A DNA stretch of 64,000 nucleotides from assembly GCA_016795365.1 (NCBI GenBank), contig JAEUHN010000047.1, forward strand, positions 216,348 through 280,347, read 5' to 3'. This document shows positions 25,788 to 34,786 of the stretch, piece by piece. The notes under the pieces are model-generated. The model was given only the letters and a program-made list of their open reading frames with translations. It had not been told where the DNA came from and made no database searches. The translations under genes were made by a program, and so were the position numbers. The stretch is from Verrucomicrobiaceae bacterium (GTDB lineage Bacteria; Verrucomicrobiota; Verrucomicrobiia; Verrucomicrobiales; Verrucomicrobiaceae). Each line of letters starts with the position of its first letter. Within the stretch, counting starts at the first letter, position 1.

Positions 25788-27251
25788 CTACTCGCCGCCC
25801 GCCTCGTAGTTCACCGGTTCCTCGGTGATCGTCACATCGTGCGGATGGCTTTCTTTGAGGCCACCAGCGGTGATGCGGACGAAGCGTGCCTTCGCGCGGA
25901 GTTCAGCGAGATTCGTGGCACCGACGTAGCCCATGCCGCTGCGCAGACCGCCCATGAGCTGGAACACGACATCGGCGAGACGACCTTTGTAAGGCACGCG
26001 TGCTTCCACGCCTTCGGCCACGAGCTTGCCGCTCGCGTTCTGTCCGTAACGATCGCTCGCGCCTTTGCGCATGGCCTTGAGACTGCCCATGCCACGATAT
26101 TCTTTGAATGTGCGGCCCTGCCACTTCACCATCGCACCAGGGCTCTCGCTGGTGCCTGCGAGCAGCGATCCCAGCATCACCAAGTCACCACCGCCGGCGA
26201 GCGCCTTCACCACGTCACCGGAGTAACGAATACCGCCGTCCGCGATGATCGCGATGCCAGCGGGACGTGCAATCTCCGCGACTTCCTGAATCGCGGTGAA
26301 CTGCGGCATGCCCACGCCGCTGATGATTCGCGTGGTGCAGATCGAGCCGGGACCGACGCCCACCTTGATCGCGGAGACGCCAGCGCTGACGAGGTCCTTC
26401 GCGCCATCGCGTGTGACGACGTTGCCAGCGACGATTGGCACGGCTCCACCGAGCGCATCGCGCAGATCGTTCACCACCTTGATGACGCGCGTCGTGTGAC
26501 CGGTCGCTGCGTCGATGAAAAGCGCGTCCGCACCGGCGGCGACGAGCGCCTTGCCACGATCCACGCAGTCCTCGCCCACACCCACAGCGGCACCGCAGCG
26601 GAGGCGGCCCTGGGTGTCTTTGCAGGAAGAGGTAAACATCGCGCGCTTCTCAATGTCGGTGCGCGTGATGAGGCCAGCGAGCTTGCCGTTGTCATCCACG
26701 AGCGGCAGCTTCTCAATACGACGACCAGCAAGCAATCCGCGTGCTTCATCGAGCGTCGTCGTCGGTGAGCCGACGGTCAGCTTCTCACGTGGCGTCATCA
26801 CCTTGCTCACGGGTGTGTTCATGTCGTCCACGCCCCAGAGGTCGCGACTGGTCACCATACCAAGCAGGTTGCGCTGATCATCGACGACTGGGAAGCCCGC
26901 GATGCGATGCTGGCTCATGAGGCGATGAAGTTCGCCCACCGTGGTCTCCAGGCGCGCTGTCATGGGCTCCAGGATGACCGTGTTTTCACTGCGCTTCACG
27001 CGGGCGACAAGCTCGGTCTGGAAGTCGATCTTGTTATTACGATGGATGACACCCAGGCCGCCTTCACGAGCGAGCGCGATGGCGAGTTCCGATTCGGTCA
27101 CGGTATCCATCGCGGACGAGAGCACCGGAATATTGAGCCTGATCTCAGGCGTCAGGTGGGTGGAGATGTCTGCATCGCCGGGGAGCAAGTCGCTCAACGC
27201 CGGAAGCAGCAATACGTCGTCAAAACTCAGTGCTGTGGTGATTTCGCCCAT
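25788..27251 (-). CDS. guaB: Inosine-5'-monophosphate dehydrogenase
   Basis: The product is 487 residues from the ATG at 27251 ([19 protein letters not shown]); the frame stays open 11 codons upstream. It oxidises IMP to XMP with NAD+, the first committed step of GMP synthesis. The TIM barrel is split by two CBS domains (about 95-210; [31 protein letters not shown]). The active-site loop [15 protein letters not shown] holds the catalytic Cys. [11 protein letters not shown], the phosphate site, and [10 protein letters not shown] in the flap are also present. Length fits the family. It heads a minus-strand run with the U32, DUF6268 and sulfatase genes, though a shared function is not apparent. 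Confidence 0.97.
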   Translation of the reverse strand: MGEITTALSFDDVLLLPALSDLLPGDADISTHLTPEIRLNIPVLSSAMDTVTESELAIALAREGGLGVIHRNNKIDFQTELVARVKRSENTVILEPMTARLETTVGELHRLMSQHRIAGFPVVDDQRNLLGMVTSRDLWGVDDMNTPVSKVMTPREKLTVGSPTTTLDEARGLLAGRRIEKLPLVDDNGKLAGLITRTDIEKRAMFTSSCKDTQGRLRCGAAVGVGEDCVDRGKALVAAGADALFIDAATGHTTRVIKVVNDLRDALGGAVPIVAGNVVTRDGAKDLVSAGVSAIKVGVGPGSICTTRIISGVGMPQFTAIQEVAEIARPAGIAIIADGGIRYSGDVVKALAGGGDLVMLGSLLAGTSESPGAMVKWQGRTFKEYRGMGSLKAMRKGASDRYGQNASGKLVAEGVEARVPYKGRLADVVFQLMGGLRSGMGYVGATNLAELRAKARFVRITAGGLKESHPHDVTITEEPVNYEAGGE

Positions 27252-27280
27252 GCGCGAGAAAAGGCACGCTTCGGGTAGTT

Positions 27281-27336
27281 TCAAGTGCGAAGTTCAAGTC
27301 CACCACGGAATGCACGGAAAACACCGAATGGATGGG
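27281..27336. repeat. Degenerate short tandem repeats between guaB and the glycosyltransferase
   Basis: The stretch repeats ACGGAA-type blocks (ACCACGGAATGCACGGAAAA) after GCGAAGTTCAAGT-type blocks. It lies between the guaB start and the end of the glycosyltransferase gene and encodes nothing. Confidence 0.4.
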
Positions 27337-27340
27337 CCGC

Positions 27341-28663
27341 TCAGCGAGGAACGATGGAGCGGAGATGCTCGCGCAACTGCGCTCCGCGCGTGGTCCAGGT
27401 GAAGTCGTGAAGGCACCGTGCGCGGGCCGCAGCGCCGCGCGTTGCCCGCTCGGCGATGTCCGTTGCGAAGGCGTGGAGGGCGCTCGCGAGCCCGTCGATC
27501 GCTGCGTCTGGTGTGATCGCTTGAACCTTCCAGCCACAGTCGTCACCGACGATGAAGTCGGGGCCACCGTAGCGCAGGCAGAGGATCGGCAAGGCAGCGG
27601 CCATGGCTTCGAGCACCGCATTGCCCCCGGAGTCGTGCAGACTGGGGTAGAGGAAGCCATCGGCGCCGCGATACGCTGCGAGCACTTGGTCACGCGGGAG
27701 TTCGCCTTCAAAGATGACGCGATCGGCGAGGCCGAGGCGTTGGGCTTCGGCTTCGAGGTAGGGCCGAAGTGGGCCGTCACCGATGATGCGGAAGCGGAGA
27801 TGCGAGGGTCTCTGTGCGAGCGCTCGAAGTGCGAGGTGAACGCCTTTCCACGCGATGAGTCGGCCGACGTAAAGGAGCGCGAGCGGCTCTTGGTTGTAGC
27901 TGGCCTCTGTGAGGCCGGAGACGTGGGGCTTCGATGGAGCTTGGGCGTCCGCCCAACCAAGTCGTCCGCTCGTGCCATCCGCATCAGGTCCGGGCTCACA
28001 GAGCCCGGCTACAGTTGCCAACTCATCCTCCGAGAGCGCTACGGCGGTGAGCACTTCGACGCGATGGGCACCCAGCTTGCGCAGTGCCTCAGCGGTGTCG
28101 TGTGTGACGCCGAGAGCGATCGTGCTGCGTCGGCAGCACAGGCGCAGGAAGGGATCGAGCAAGGCAAGCTTTTGCAACGCGACGCGCGCGGCTTCGGCGA
28201 AGCGCGTCTTGAGGCCGAACTCGCGGTAGAACTGTGCCGGTGCACGCTCGGCTCCGCCAACGGGACCAAAGATGAACGGAAGGCCAAGGAGATGGAGAAA
28301 GCTCGGCGTGTTGTATTTCACAAAGGTGACGTGCTGGCAGGCATCGAAGCGATGCTGGTCGTGCAATCGCGTGGCCGTGATCCACGCCGCGATCTGCCAG
28401 AGGTAGTAGTAGATCAGCCAGCACAGGCCGCTGTTCAGAGGGCCTTCGACCAAGCTGGTCAGCACTGGGATGCGAACGAAGTGCAGATGAATGCGAGGAT
28501 GTTCCTCGGGACGGAAGACACGCTGCACCTTGGGCTCCCAGTTCGCATCGACCAGCGCGTGGAGTTCGTGCTCGCGTGCGAGTTCCTCCACGGTGTGCCA
28601 TCCCACGCCCGGCTCGGAGCCTCGGCCAGGGGAGAGGGAGAAGGCGGTGACGAGGAGACGCAT
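27341..28663 (-). CDS. GT4-family glycosyltransferase with an in-frame REP element in its linker
   Basis: The product is 440 residues. It has the GT-B arrangement of family 4: an N-terminal domain (FSLSPGRGSEPGVGWH at about 8-23, GPVGGAERAP near 145) and a C-terminal donor-binding domain (LLYVGRLIAWKGVHLALRAL, RIIGDGPLR, YPSLHDSGGNAVLEAMAAALP with the E-x7-E type motif). It should transfer a sugar from a nucleotide donor to an envelope or capsule acceptor. Residues of about 218-256, between the domains, are encoded by a 117-bp palindromic element (27896-28012), which adds exactly 39 codons. It lies 68 bp downstream of queG on the same strand. Confidence 0.9.
   Translation of the reverse strand: MRLLVTAFSLSPGRGSEPGVGWHTVEELAREHELHALVDANWEPKVQRVFRPEEHPRIHLHFVRIPVLTSLVEGPLNSGLCWLIYYYLWQIAAWITATRLHDQHRFDACQHVTFVKYNTPSFLHLLGLPFIFGPVGGAERAPAQFYREFGLKTRFAEAARVALQKLALLDPFLRLCCRRSTIALGVTHDTAEALRKLGAHRVEVLTAVALSEDELATVAGLCEPGPDADGTSGRLGWADAQAPSKPHVSGLTEASYNQEPLALLYVGRLIAWKGVHLALRALAQRPSHLRFRIIGDGPLRPYLEAEAQRLGLADRVIFEGELPRDQVLAAYRGADGFLYPSLHDSGGNAVLEAMAAALPILCLRYGGPDFIVGDDCGWKVQAITPDAAIDGLASALHAFATDIAERATRGAAARARCLHDFTWTTRGAQLREHLRSIVPR
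27896..28012. repeat. 117-bp REP-like element inside the glycosyltransferase gene
   Basis: Two 24-base palindromic arms (27896-27919 and 27989-28012) are reverse complements with three differences that keep pairing inside each arm (CTC-TGT-GAG core). A central hairpin (TTGGGCG-TC-CGCCCAA, 27941-27956) lies between. The length of 117 bp is 39 codons and leaves the frame open on the minus strand. Confidence 0.85.
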
Positions 28664-28747
28664 GGGTCAGTGGGGCGGAAGTCGGTAAAACAGTGGGACA
28701 GTGGAGCAACTCTGGTTTCGGTTCCACCGACCTACTGTCCCACTGAT
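28664..28747. repeat. Inverted 8-mer element at the queG 3' end
   Basis: CAGTGGGACAGTGG on the left faces CTACTGTCCCACTG on the right, both built on 8-base spacing of CAGT or ACTG. It fills the space between queG and the glycosyltransferase and supplies the last codons of queG. Confidence 0.6.
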
Positions 28748-29760
28748 CTACTGACGATCTGCTCCACGGCCCACCGAGCGTGCTCGGCGATGAGTTCGTG
28801 CGGATCGTTCACTGCGAGTTCGAGGGCGGGCAGATCGTCTGGTGTGCCGGTGTTGCCGAGCGCGACGCAGACATTGCGGAGGAAGGCTGGGCGTTTGATG
28901 CGCTTGATGGGGCTCTTGCGGAAGAGGTCACGGAACTGGTCGTCGGTGAGCGCGAGGAAGTGGCGCAGCTTCATGGTGAAGACGGACTCACGAGCGGTGA
29001 AGGTGGCCTCTTGGCTGACTTGCGCGAACTTGTTCCAAGGGCAGGCCGTGAGGCAGTCGTCGCAGCCGTAGATGCGGTCGCCGATCAGTGGGCGGAATTC
29101 GAGCGGGATGCTGCCTTTGTGCTCGATGGTGAGATACGAAACGCAGCGCCGCGCATCCATGCGATGCGGTGCGGTAATAGCGTGGGTGGGGCACGCGTCG
29201 ATGCAGCGGGTGCACTTGCCGCAGAGGTCCTTCGCGGGTGTGTCGGCTCCGAGATCGAGCGTGGTGATAATGGTCGCGAGGAAGAACCAGGTGCCTAGCG
29301 AGCGATGGATTTGCATCGTGCTCTTGCCATTCCAGCCGAGTCCCGACTCGCTGGCGAAGTCGCGCTCCAGCACGGGGCCGGTGTCAACGTAGTGACGCTG
29401 GGTGCCACCGTGCGACTTGAGCAGTGCGTCGAGCGACCACAGCCTCGCCTCGATCATGTCGTGGTAGTCGTCGTTCCACGCATAGCGAGCGATGCGGTAG
29501 TCGGTCGCGTGCGGCGCATTGCCTTGGAAGTAGTTCATCGCGAGCACGATGACGCTCCGGGCATCGGGCACGACGAGTCGCGGATCGGTGCGGCGCTCAA
29601 CGTTGCGCGCGAGCCACTGCATGTCGCCATATTTACCCTCGGTCACCCATTGCTCGAAGACTTCGCGATGAGCTGCTGGCAGTGCCGGTGCGACGCGGCA
29701 TTCGGCGAAGCCCAGTCGCTGGGCTTCGGCGACGAGCAGCGCTTTCACCTCGTGGCTCAT
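28732..29760 (-). CDS. queG: Epoxyqueuosine reductase
   Basis: The product is 342 residues from the ATG at 29760, which overlaps the upstream stop codon as ATGA. It reduces epoxyqueuosine to queuosine in tRNA, using cobalamin and two 4Fe-4S clusters. The clusters are visible as CGKCTRCIDACPTHAI (near 183-198) and CDDCLTACPWNKF (near 235). RYAWNDDYHDMIEARL and DTGPVLERDFA are family segments, with the catalytic Asp in the latter. The C-terminus resembles a HEAT-like repeat (ALGNTGTPDDLPALELAV). The last six residues (SRSVGQ) are encoded by a short inverted repeat between this gene and the glycosyltransferase, so the native end was probably different. Confidence 0.95.
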   Translation of the reverse strand: MSHEVKALLVAEAQRLGFAECRVAPALPAAHREVFEQWVTEGKYGDMQWLARNVERRTDPRLVVPDARSVIVLAMNYFQGNAPHATDYRIARYAWNDDYHDMIEARLWSLDALLKSHGGTQRHYVDTGPVLERDFASESGLGWNGKSTMQIHRSLGTWFFLATIITTLDLGADTPAKDLCGKCTRCIDACPTHAITAPHRMDARRCVSYLTIEHKGSIPLEFRPLIGDRIYGCDDCLTACPWNKFAQVSQEATFTARESVFTMKLRHFLALTDDQFRDLFRKSPIKRIKRPAFLRNVCVALGNTGTPDDLPALELAVNDPHELIAEHARWAVEQIVSRSVGQ

Positions 29761-31169
29761 GTCTTTTGCGTGAACCACACGCGCGCGCTTTCGGCCACGC
29801 CGTAGCTGGTCTCTTGCGGCGTGAGGTCGTCGGTCTTGATCCGCAGGTCGGCGAGGTCTTTGTAGAGGGGTTTGCGGACGTTGAGTAGGCCTTCGAGCTT
29901 GGCCTTGGGATCTTCGTCGCGCAGCAGCGGACGATCATTGCTGCTAGCGGTGCGACGGACCAGCGTGGTCACGTCGGCATCGAGCCAGACGATGAAGCCG
30001 AGTTGCTTGAGCAGCGGAATGTTGCGCGGTTGTGTGATGATGCCGCCGCCGGTGGCGATGACGTGGCCACGCTTGCCGAGCAGGGAACGCAGTGCCGCGC
30101 TCTCGCGCAGACGGAAACCGGGTTCACCTTCGCGTTCGAAGATGCGAGGAATACTCGTTTGTGCCTCGTCGCAGATGAGCTGGTCGGTATCGACGAACTT
30201 GAAGCCGGTCATGCCGGCGACGATGCGACCAACGGTGCTTTTGCCGCAGCCCATGAGGCCGATGATGATGATGTTGGGGCTGCGAGGGATCGTGCCGTGC
30301 TCGGCGAGCACTTGGTCGAGGATGGAAGACACGAGCATGGGGTCGTGCGCGACGGCGTCGAGGCAGCTCGGGAACACGGGCAGCCAGCCAGTGGCGCGCA
30401 GCTTCGCATTGCTGACGAACTTGTGCGTCCAGCCACGCTTGCGATCCGGGTTGGGCGGCGCGGTGGGAGGCAGCGGGGCGTTGAAGAGCGGGCAGAGCTG
30501 TTCGAAGCATGTGCGCTGGGTAAACTTGTCGTCGTCCGCGACATTGAAAATGCCGGAGTCGTTGCGCTCGATGAGATGCATAAGCGCGCGGGCAGCGTCT
30601 TCGCGATGAATCTGGTTGAGCGCGCGACCATTGCCTTCGTTGCCTTCGATGTTGGCAGTGCCAGCGAGCAAGTTCTTCAGCACATGCCAGCGCCCCGGGC
30701 CGTAGATGCCGGCGAGCCGCGCGACGATGCCTTCGCGGGCGATTACGAGGTCCTCAGCGGCTCGCAAGATCTTGCCGGTCTCGCGTTCGGGCACGGTGGC
30801 AGATTCTTCAGTGACGCTGCTGCCATCGGTCTGGGTGTAAACGCTGCTGCTGCTGGTGAAGACGAGCTTCGCGGTGGGGAAGCGATGCGCGAGATGAGTC
30901 AGCCCGTGCTCAAAGACAAGGCGATACATGTCGGCGCCGCCGCGACTCGAACTCGCGCAGTGCACGACGACATCGCATTCAACTTCGAGCGCGTTGACTG
31001 ACTCCGCGTTGCTGATGTCGCAGGCGAGCACGCGCCATGGCTTGACTTGAGCCAAACGAGCTGCGGACTCGGGTGAGTGGGTGAGGCCGGTGACATCATG
31101 ACCGGCGTCGTGCAGCAGATCGGCGAGGCGTTCGCCGACGTAGCCGCAGCCTGCGATCAGCGCCTTCAT
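29757..31169 (-). CDS. SDR epimerase-like / shikimate kinase fusion protein
   Basis: The product is 470 residues with two enzyme domains in one frame. Residues 1-270 form an extended-SDR nucleotide-sugar epimerase-like domain: MKALIAGCGYVGERLAD is a GxGxxG NAD(P) site, with FTSSSSVYTQTDG and the truncated active-site region of YeeZ-like members. Residues 290-470 form a shikimate kinase: IIIIGLMGCGKSTVGR (Walker A), FVDTDQLI (shikimate Asp), GFRLRESAAL, ATGGGIITQ and RPLL. The kinase half should phosphorylate shikimate in chorismate synthesis. The gene overlaps both neighbours by ATGA: the amidase upstream and queG downstream. I infer a bifunctional enzyme; the role of the SDR half is unknown. 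Confidence 0.92.
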   Translation of the reverse strand: MKALIAGCGYVGERLADLLHDAGHDVTGLTHSPESAARLAQVKPWRVLACDISNAESVNALEVECDVVVHCASSSRGGADMYRLVFEHGLTHLAHRFPTAKLVFTSSSSVYTQTDGSSVTEESATVPERETGKILRAAEDLVIAREGIVARLAGIYGPGRWHVLKNLLAGTANIEGNEGNGRALNQIHREDAARALMHLIERNDSGIFNVADDDKFTQRTCFEQLCPLFNAPLPPTAPPNPDRKRGWTHKFVSNAKLRATGWLPVFPSCLDAVAHDPMLVSSILDQVLAEHGTIPRSPNIIIIGLMGCGKSTVGRIVAGMTGFKFVDTDQLICDEAQTSIPRIFEREGEPGFRLRESAALRSLLGKRGHVIATGGGIITQPRNIPLLKQLGFIVWLDADVTTLVRRTASSNDRPLLRDEDPKAKLEGLLNVRKPLYKDLADLRIKTDDLTPQETSYGVAESARVWFTQKT

Positions 31170-32620
31170 TTGCGCTTGCTCCGGTAGTAGTTCACGAGGC
31201 CGTCGATGATGCCCTGGGCATAGTCTTCGTAGATGCTGCTTCGCAGGCGGCCATTCGTCAACGTGCGCCCGGTGTAGGGTCCCTGAAGCAGGCGGTGATA
31301 GACGTCTTCATTGTTCATGACGAAGGGCTCCAGATAGATCACGGGGCATTCGTAGAGCCGGTTGGCCAGGAGGTTGCGTGCATAGACGTAGCCGGTCTCG
31401 CTCACTAGCTTGGCATTCGGGGTGACGTAAACAAAAGGTGGCAGCCCGGTGGACTGGGACATGGACTTGGCCACGGCGGTGGCGATGGGCAGTTCCTCTT
31501 CGTGCATGCGGCTGAAGAGCCGGTGGAGCATCTCGAAGCGGGTGTCCTGCATCCGGAGTTCCTCGGGGGCGTAGCAGCCATTCACGAGCAGGTGCAGGTG
31601 GTTTTCGAGTGAGAAGACTTGTTCGCCTGCTTCACCCCAGGGCGCTGCGTTGAGATGCATGCAGATGACCAGGTCGGGCTTCAGTTCCGTGTTCACTTTC
31701 TGGGCTCGTGCGCGGATTTCGCTCACGCGGTAGAAGAGCTTTTCGGACTCCCACTGGATGGTGTTCATCTTTTGGAAGGCGGGTAGGCCTACATAAGATT
31801 CAGGCGGGTTGGTGTGGCCGTTTTGGTGGAGGATATCGATCGCCGTGGACCGCATGTCTGCGGGGCGCTGCGACGTGACGGGCTCTTGCTTGTCACGGAC
31901 GAGGCTGACGATGGCACCGAGGGCTTCGAGGCGTGGCTTGAGCAGTTGGGCAACGGTGAGCACGTGGTCGCCTTCGGCGATGAACTCGGTCGGGTCTTTG
32001 GGGTTCATCGTGAAGAAGCGCTCCTCCACCTTGGCGAAGCTGCCGCCGATATGTCCCGGATCGAGGGCGATGCGAAGGCCGGTGAGGACTGGCTTGCCCT
32101 GCAAGGGAGGCAACTCCGAGGCCGTGCGCCAGGTGCGCTTGGGCTGGTTCAGCGGATCACCCGCTGTGCGGAATTCCACCCGAACGGTCGAGCCGTCGGA
32201 GGTGCCGGTGGGAACGGTGATGCCCGCGGCATCGCGTTTCCATGGCGGCGGTTCGTTGCGTCCGTCGGAGAAAAAGGTGCTCCAGGCGAGGTCGAACTCC
32301 TCGGCGGTCATCGTCTTCGAGAGATCGGCGAGGCGGCTCCAGTTCGGTGCTTCAGCGAGAGGGGTGCGCTTGCTTAGTTCTGCCGGGTTGAAGACGCGGA
32401 CGGGCGGCGCGGGAACGGCGGGAGGCTGGGGCACCGGGGCCGCTCCCGGAGTGGCGGCAGGTGCCGCAGGTTGCGCTGGTGAGGGCGGCGGCACGGGCAT
32501 GCCAGGGGCCGGAGCTGTGGCCGAGGCGGGGCTTTGGGCCTGCAGGGTTCCAGGCAGCACTCCTCCGAGCATAACGGCGCAGGCAGCCGTGGCGACGAGG
32601 AGAATGGGCGGGCGAATCAT
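31166..32620 (-). CDS. N-acetylmuramoyl-L-alanine amidase, Amidase_3 family
   Basis: The product is 484 residues from the ATG at 32620 (MIRPPILLVATAACAVMLGG, a signal peptide). A Pro/Ala-rich spacer (about 30-80) leads to the catalytic domain from about 180: RIALDPGHIGG gives the first zinc His, LVICMHLNAAPWG the second, and VIYLEPFVMNNEDV aligns with the Glu-bearing strand of Amidase_3. It should cut the amide bond between MurNAc and the stem peptide of peptidoglycan in the periplasm. An additional region (about 85-170) before the catalytic domain is not recognised. Its stop overlaps the next start as ATGA. A putative leaderless promoter faces it at 32627-32632. Confidence 0.88.
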   Translation of the reverse strand: MIRPPILLVATAACAVMLGGVLPGTLQAQSPASATAPAPGMPVPPPSPAQPAAPAATPGAAPVPQPPAVPAPPVRVFNPAELSKRTPLAEAPNWSRLADLSKTMTAEEFDLAWSTFFSDGRNEPPPWKRDAAGITVPTGTSDGSTVRVEFRTAGDPLNQPKRTWRTASELPPLQGKPVLTGLRIALDPGHIGGSFAKVEERFFTMNPKDPTEFIAEGDHVLTVAQLLKPRLEALGAIVSLVRDKQEPVTSQRPADMRSTAIDILHQNGHTNPPESYVGLPAFQKMNTIQWESEKLFYRVSEIRARAQKVNTELKPDLVICMHLNAAPWGEAGEQVFSLENHLHLLVNGCYAPEELRMQDTRFEMLHRLFSRMHEEELPIATAVAKSMSQSTGLPPFVYVTPNAKLVSETGYVYARNLLANRLYECPVIYLEPFVMNNEDVYHRLLQGPYTGRTLTNGRLRSSIYEDYAQGIIDGLVNYYRSKRK

Positions 32621-32626
32621 GTAACG

Positions 32627-32668
32627 ATCATAGACTTGTTGAACGCCACCGCAATCCTCCGCTATGTA
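32627..32668. promoter_or_regulatory. Putative divergent leaderless promoters of amidase and ymdB
   Basis: On the minus strand, TATGAT (32627-32632) lies six bases before the amidase ATG at 32620. On the plus strand, TTGAAC (32639-32644), an 18-base spacer and TATGTA (32663-32668) lie five bases before the ymdB ATG at 32674. Both starts would sit at or very near the first transcribed base. Confidence 0.35.
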
Positions 32669-32673
32669 GCGCG

Positions 32674-33522
32674 ATGGATTCTGCACCTTCCATCCCTCCT
32701 GCGGAGGAAACTCCACCGACCAAGATTCGACTGCTTTTCCTCGGCGACGTGGTGGGCGAACCAGGACGTCGAGCCGTGATCGATGCTCTGCCGGAAATCA
32801 AAGAGGAGATGGGCATCGACTTCATGATCGTGAATGGCGAGAACTCCGCGAATGGTCGTGGAATCACCCCAAAGATCGCTATCGCCCTCATGCGTGCGGG
32901 CGCGGCGGTCGTGACCACCGGGGACCACATCTGGGATCAGAAGGAAATCATTGAATACCTGCCCACGGAGCCTCGCGTGCTGCGCCCGGCCAACTATCCC
33001 GATGGCGTGCCTGGCTATGGCTACGTGGTGCTCGAGACCAAGAAGGGCAAGGTAGCGGTGATGAATCTCCAGGGGAATGTCTTCATGCGCCAGCCGCTCG
33101 AGAATCCGTTCTTCTGCGCCAGTCGAGTGGTTGATGAGATTCGCAAGGAAACGCCGGTGATCTTTGTCGATTTCCATGCCGAGGCCACGAGTGAGAAAGT
33201 GGCGATGGGCTGGCATCTCGATGGCAAGGTGAGCGCTGTGGTAGGCACGCATACGCATGTGCCCACGTCCGATGAACGCGTGCTGCCGAAAGGCACCGCC
33301 TTTCTGTGTGACGCGGGCATGTGTGGCCCCGATGATAGCGTCATTGGCAGCGAGGTGGAAGCTGTGCTGGAGCGATACTACACCATGATGCCCACTAGGT
33401 TTGGGGTGGGGAAGGGGACCGTGCGGATCAATGGTGTCGTCGTGGATGTGGATGTGAGCACCGGGCGTGCGCTGCACATTGAGCGTGTGGTTCGCTACTG
33501 GGACCGCGAGGCAAGCGCCTGA
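32674..33522 (+). CDS. ymdB: YmdB-family metallophosphoesterase
   Basis: The product is 282 residues. It matches the TIGR00282/YmdB family of metal-dependent phosphodiesterases, which in Bacillus hydrolyse cyclic nucleotides such as 2',3'-cAMP. Visible ligands are FLGDVVGEPGR near 22, NGENSANGRGI near 52, GDHIWDQ near 86, FHAEATSEK near 168 and GTHTHVPTSD near 190. The spacing fits the family; the first 16 residues (Pro/Glu-rich) are an extension. It is divergent from the amidase with only 53 bp between starts, and convergent with the peroxidase gene. In this phylum it is a common housekeeping gene. Confidence 0.94.
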   Translation: MDSAPSIPPAEETPPTKIRLLFLGDVVGEPGRRAVIDALPEIKEEMGIDFMIVNGENSANGRGITPKIAIALMRAGAAVVTTGDHIWDQKEIIEYLPTEPRVLRPANYPDGVPGYGYVVLETKKGKVAVMNLQGNVFMRQPLENPFFCASRVVDEIRKETPVIFVDFHAEATSEKVAMGWHLDGKVSAVVGTHTHVPTSDERVLPKGTAFLCDAGMCGPDDSVIGSEVEAVLERYYTMMPTRFGVGKGTVRINGVVVDVDVSTGRALHIERVVRYWDREASA

Positions 33523-33533
33523 TGACAATGAAA

Positions 33534-33561
33534 GAGGCGCATGACTTTCGCCATGCGCCTC
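33534..33561 (-). terminator. Stem-loop terminator between convergent genes
   Basis: A perfect 10-bp stem (GAGGCGCATG / CATGCGCCTC) with an 8-base loop lies between the ymdB stop and the peroxidase stop. On the minus strand it is followed by TTTCATTG, a weak T tract, so it most likely ends the peroxidase transcript. It may work in both directions. Confidence 0.65.
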
Positions 33562-33589
33562 CAGAGATTCAGCGATCGCTTTTGGACGA

Positions 33590-34630
33590 CTAGCTTGGAT
33601 CAGGCTTCGGAGTCGCGTCCGTGCTGGCGGGCAGCGTTGGCTCCTTGATGTAGTCTTGCGGCAAGTTACCCTTGAGGGACTTGAGGAAGGTCACGATCAA
33701 TGAGCACTGGTCGTCGGTGATGGTTTTGCCCAGTTGGTGCTCGGCCATCAGCTTCACCATGTCGCCCAGCTTCTCGACGGATCCGTCATGAAGGAAGGGG
33801 CCTGTCTCGGTGATGTTGCGCAGGCTAGGCACCTTGAAGAAGTGCTTCTCCTGCTCGTTCTTCGTGATGTCTGCGCGGCCATTATCCTTAAGGTTTGGCC
33901 AGGGCTTCACGAGCCCCAGCTTCTGGTAGAGGTGGCCGCCCACGCCCACACCATTGTGGCAGTTGGCGCAGCCGACGGTGGCGAACTCATTGAAGCCTTT
34001 CCGCTCCTCTTCGGTGAGGGCGTCCTTCTTGCCCTTGAGGAAGTCATCCCAGCGGCTGGGTGTGAGCAGCTTGCGCTCAAAAGCTCCGATGGCCTTGCCG
34101 AAGTTGTCGTAGTTCACCGGATTGGCATCCCCTGGGAAAGCCTTCTTGAAGGAGGCGACGTAGTCAGGGATTGAGTTGATCACCTTCAGCACGGTTTCTT
34201 TATCGGGCATCGCCATCTCGATGGGGTTCAAGACTGGACCTTTGGCCTGCTCTTCCACCGTGGGGGCGCGGCCATCCCAGAACTGCGCGATGTGCAGGGC
34301 TGCATGATACACTGTGGGAGCGCTGCGACCGCCGTGCTGGCCTTTGTGACCTGAAGAAGTCGGGGCGTTGTCGGTGCCATACTTCGCCACGTTGTGGCAG
34401 GAATTGCACGAGATGTCGTGGTTCTTGGAGAAGCGCTTGTCAAAGAACAACTGTCGGCCAAGGGCGATCTTGTCCTCGGTCAGTTCATTGTCTGGAGCAC
34501 GCACTTCCGAGGGGAGAGGCTGAAACATCGGCAGGTAGGCTTCAGTCAGGTCCGCCGCGTGAGAGACTTGGGGCGCGACCGCGCTGAAGGCAGCAATGCC
34601 TGCGAGGGTGAGGATGGATTTGGTATGCAT
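33590..34630 (-). CDS. Dihaem cytochrome c peroxidase (CcpA/MauG family)
   Basis: The product is 346 residues with a signal peptide (MHTKSILTLAGIAAFSAVAP). Two CxxCH haem c sites are present: ISCNSCHNVAKYG near 79 and VGCANCHNGVGVGG near 220. PTVYHAALHIAQFWDGRAPTV and SLRNITETGPFLHDGSV are the family segments around the active-site haem. It reduces hydrogen peroxide in the periplasm with electrons from small cytochromes or quinol. The C-terminus is Pro/Asp-rich. The gene is divergent from the TPR gene at 34787, with 156 bp between starts, and single. Confidence 0.94.
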   Translation of the reverse strand: MHTKSILTLAGIAAFSAVAPQVSHAADLTEAYLPMFQPLPSEVRAPDNELTEDKIALGRQLFFDKRFSKNHDISCNSCHNVAKYGTDNAPTSSGHKGQHGGRSAPTVYHAALHIAQFWDGRAPTVEEQAKGPVLNPIEMAMPDKETVLKVINSIPDYVASFKKAFPGDANPVNYDNFGKAIGAFERKLLTPSRWDDFLKGKKDALTEEERKGFNEFATVGCANCHNGVGVGGHLYQKLGLVKPWPNLKDNGRADITKNEQEKHFFKVPSLRNITETGPFLHDGSVEKLGDMVKLMAEHQLGKTITDDQCSLIVTFLKSLKGNLPQDYIKEPTLPASTDATPKPDPS

Positions 34631-34786
34631 GGAGTGTGTTGTGTCGGAGGATTTGACCGCGTCGCCGTTCTCCCTCTGCCTCGTGGGGAGTGAAGGGAAG
34701 CCGCCGAATGACCGTCCTCATTACGAACGACGAAACGTTTGGTTTTTCATTTTGCTACTATGAAATGCGGAAGCTAGCGTGCCCAG

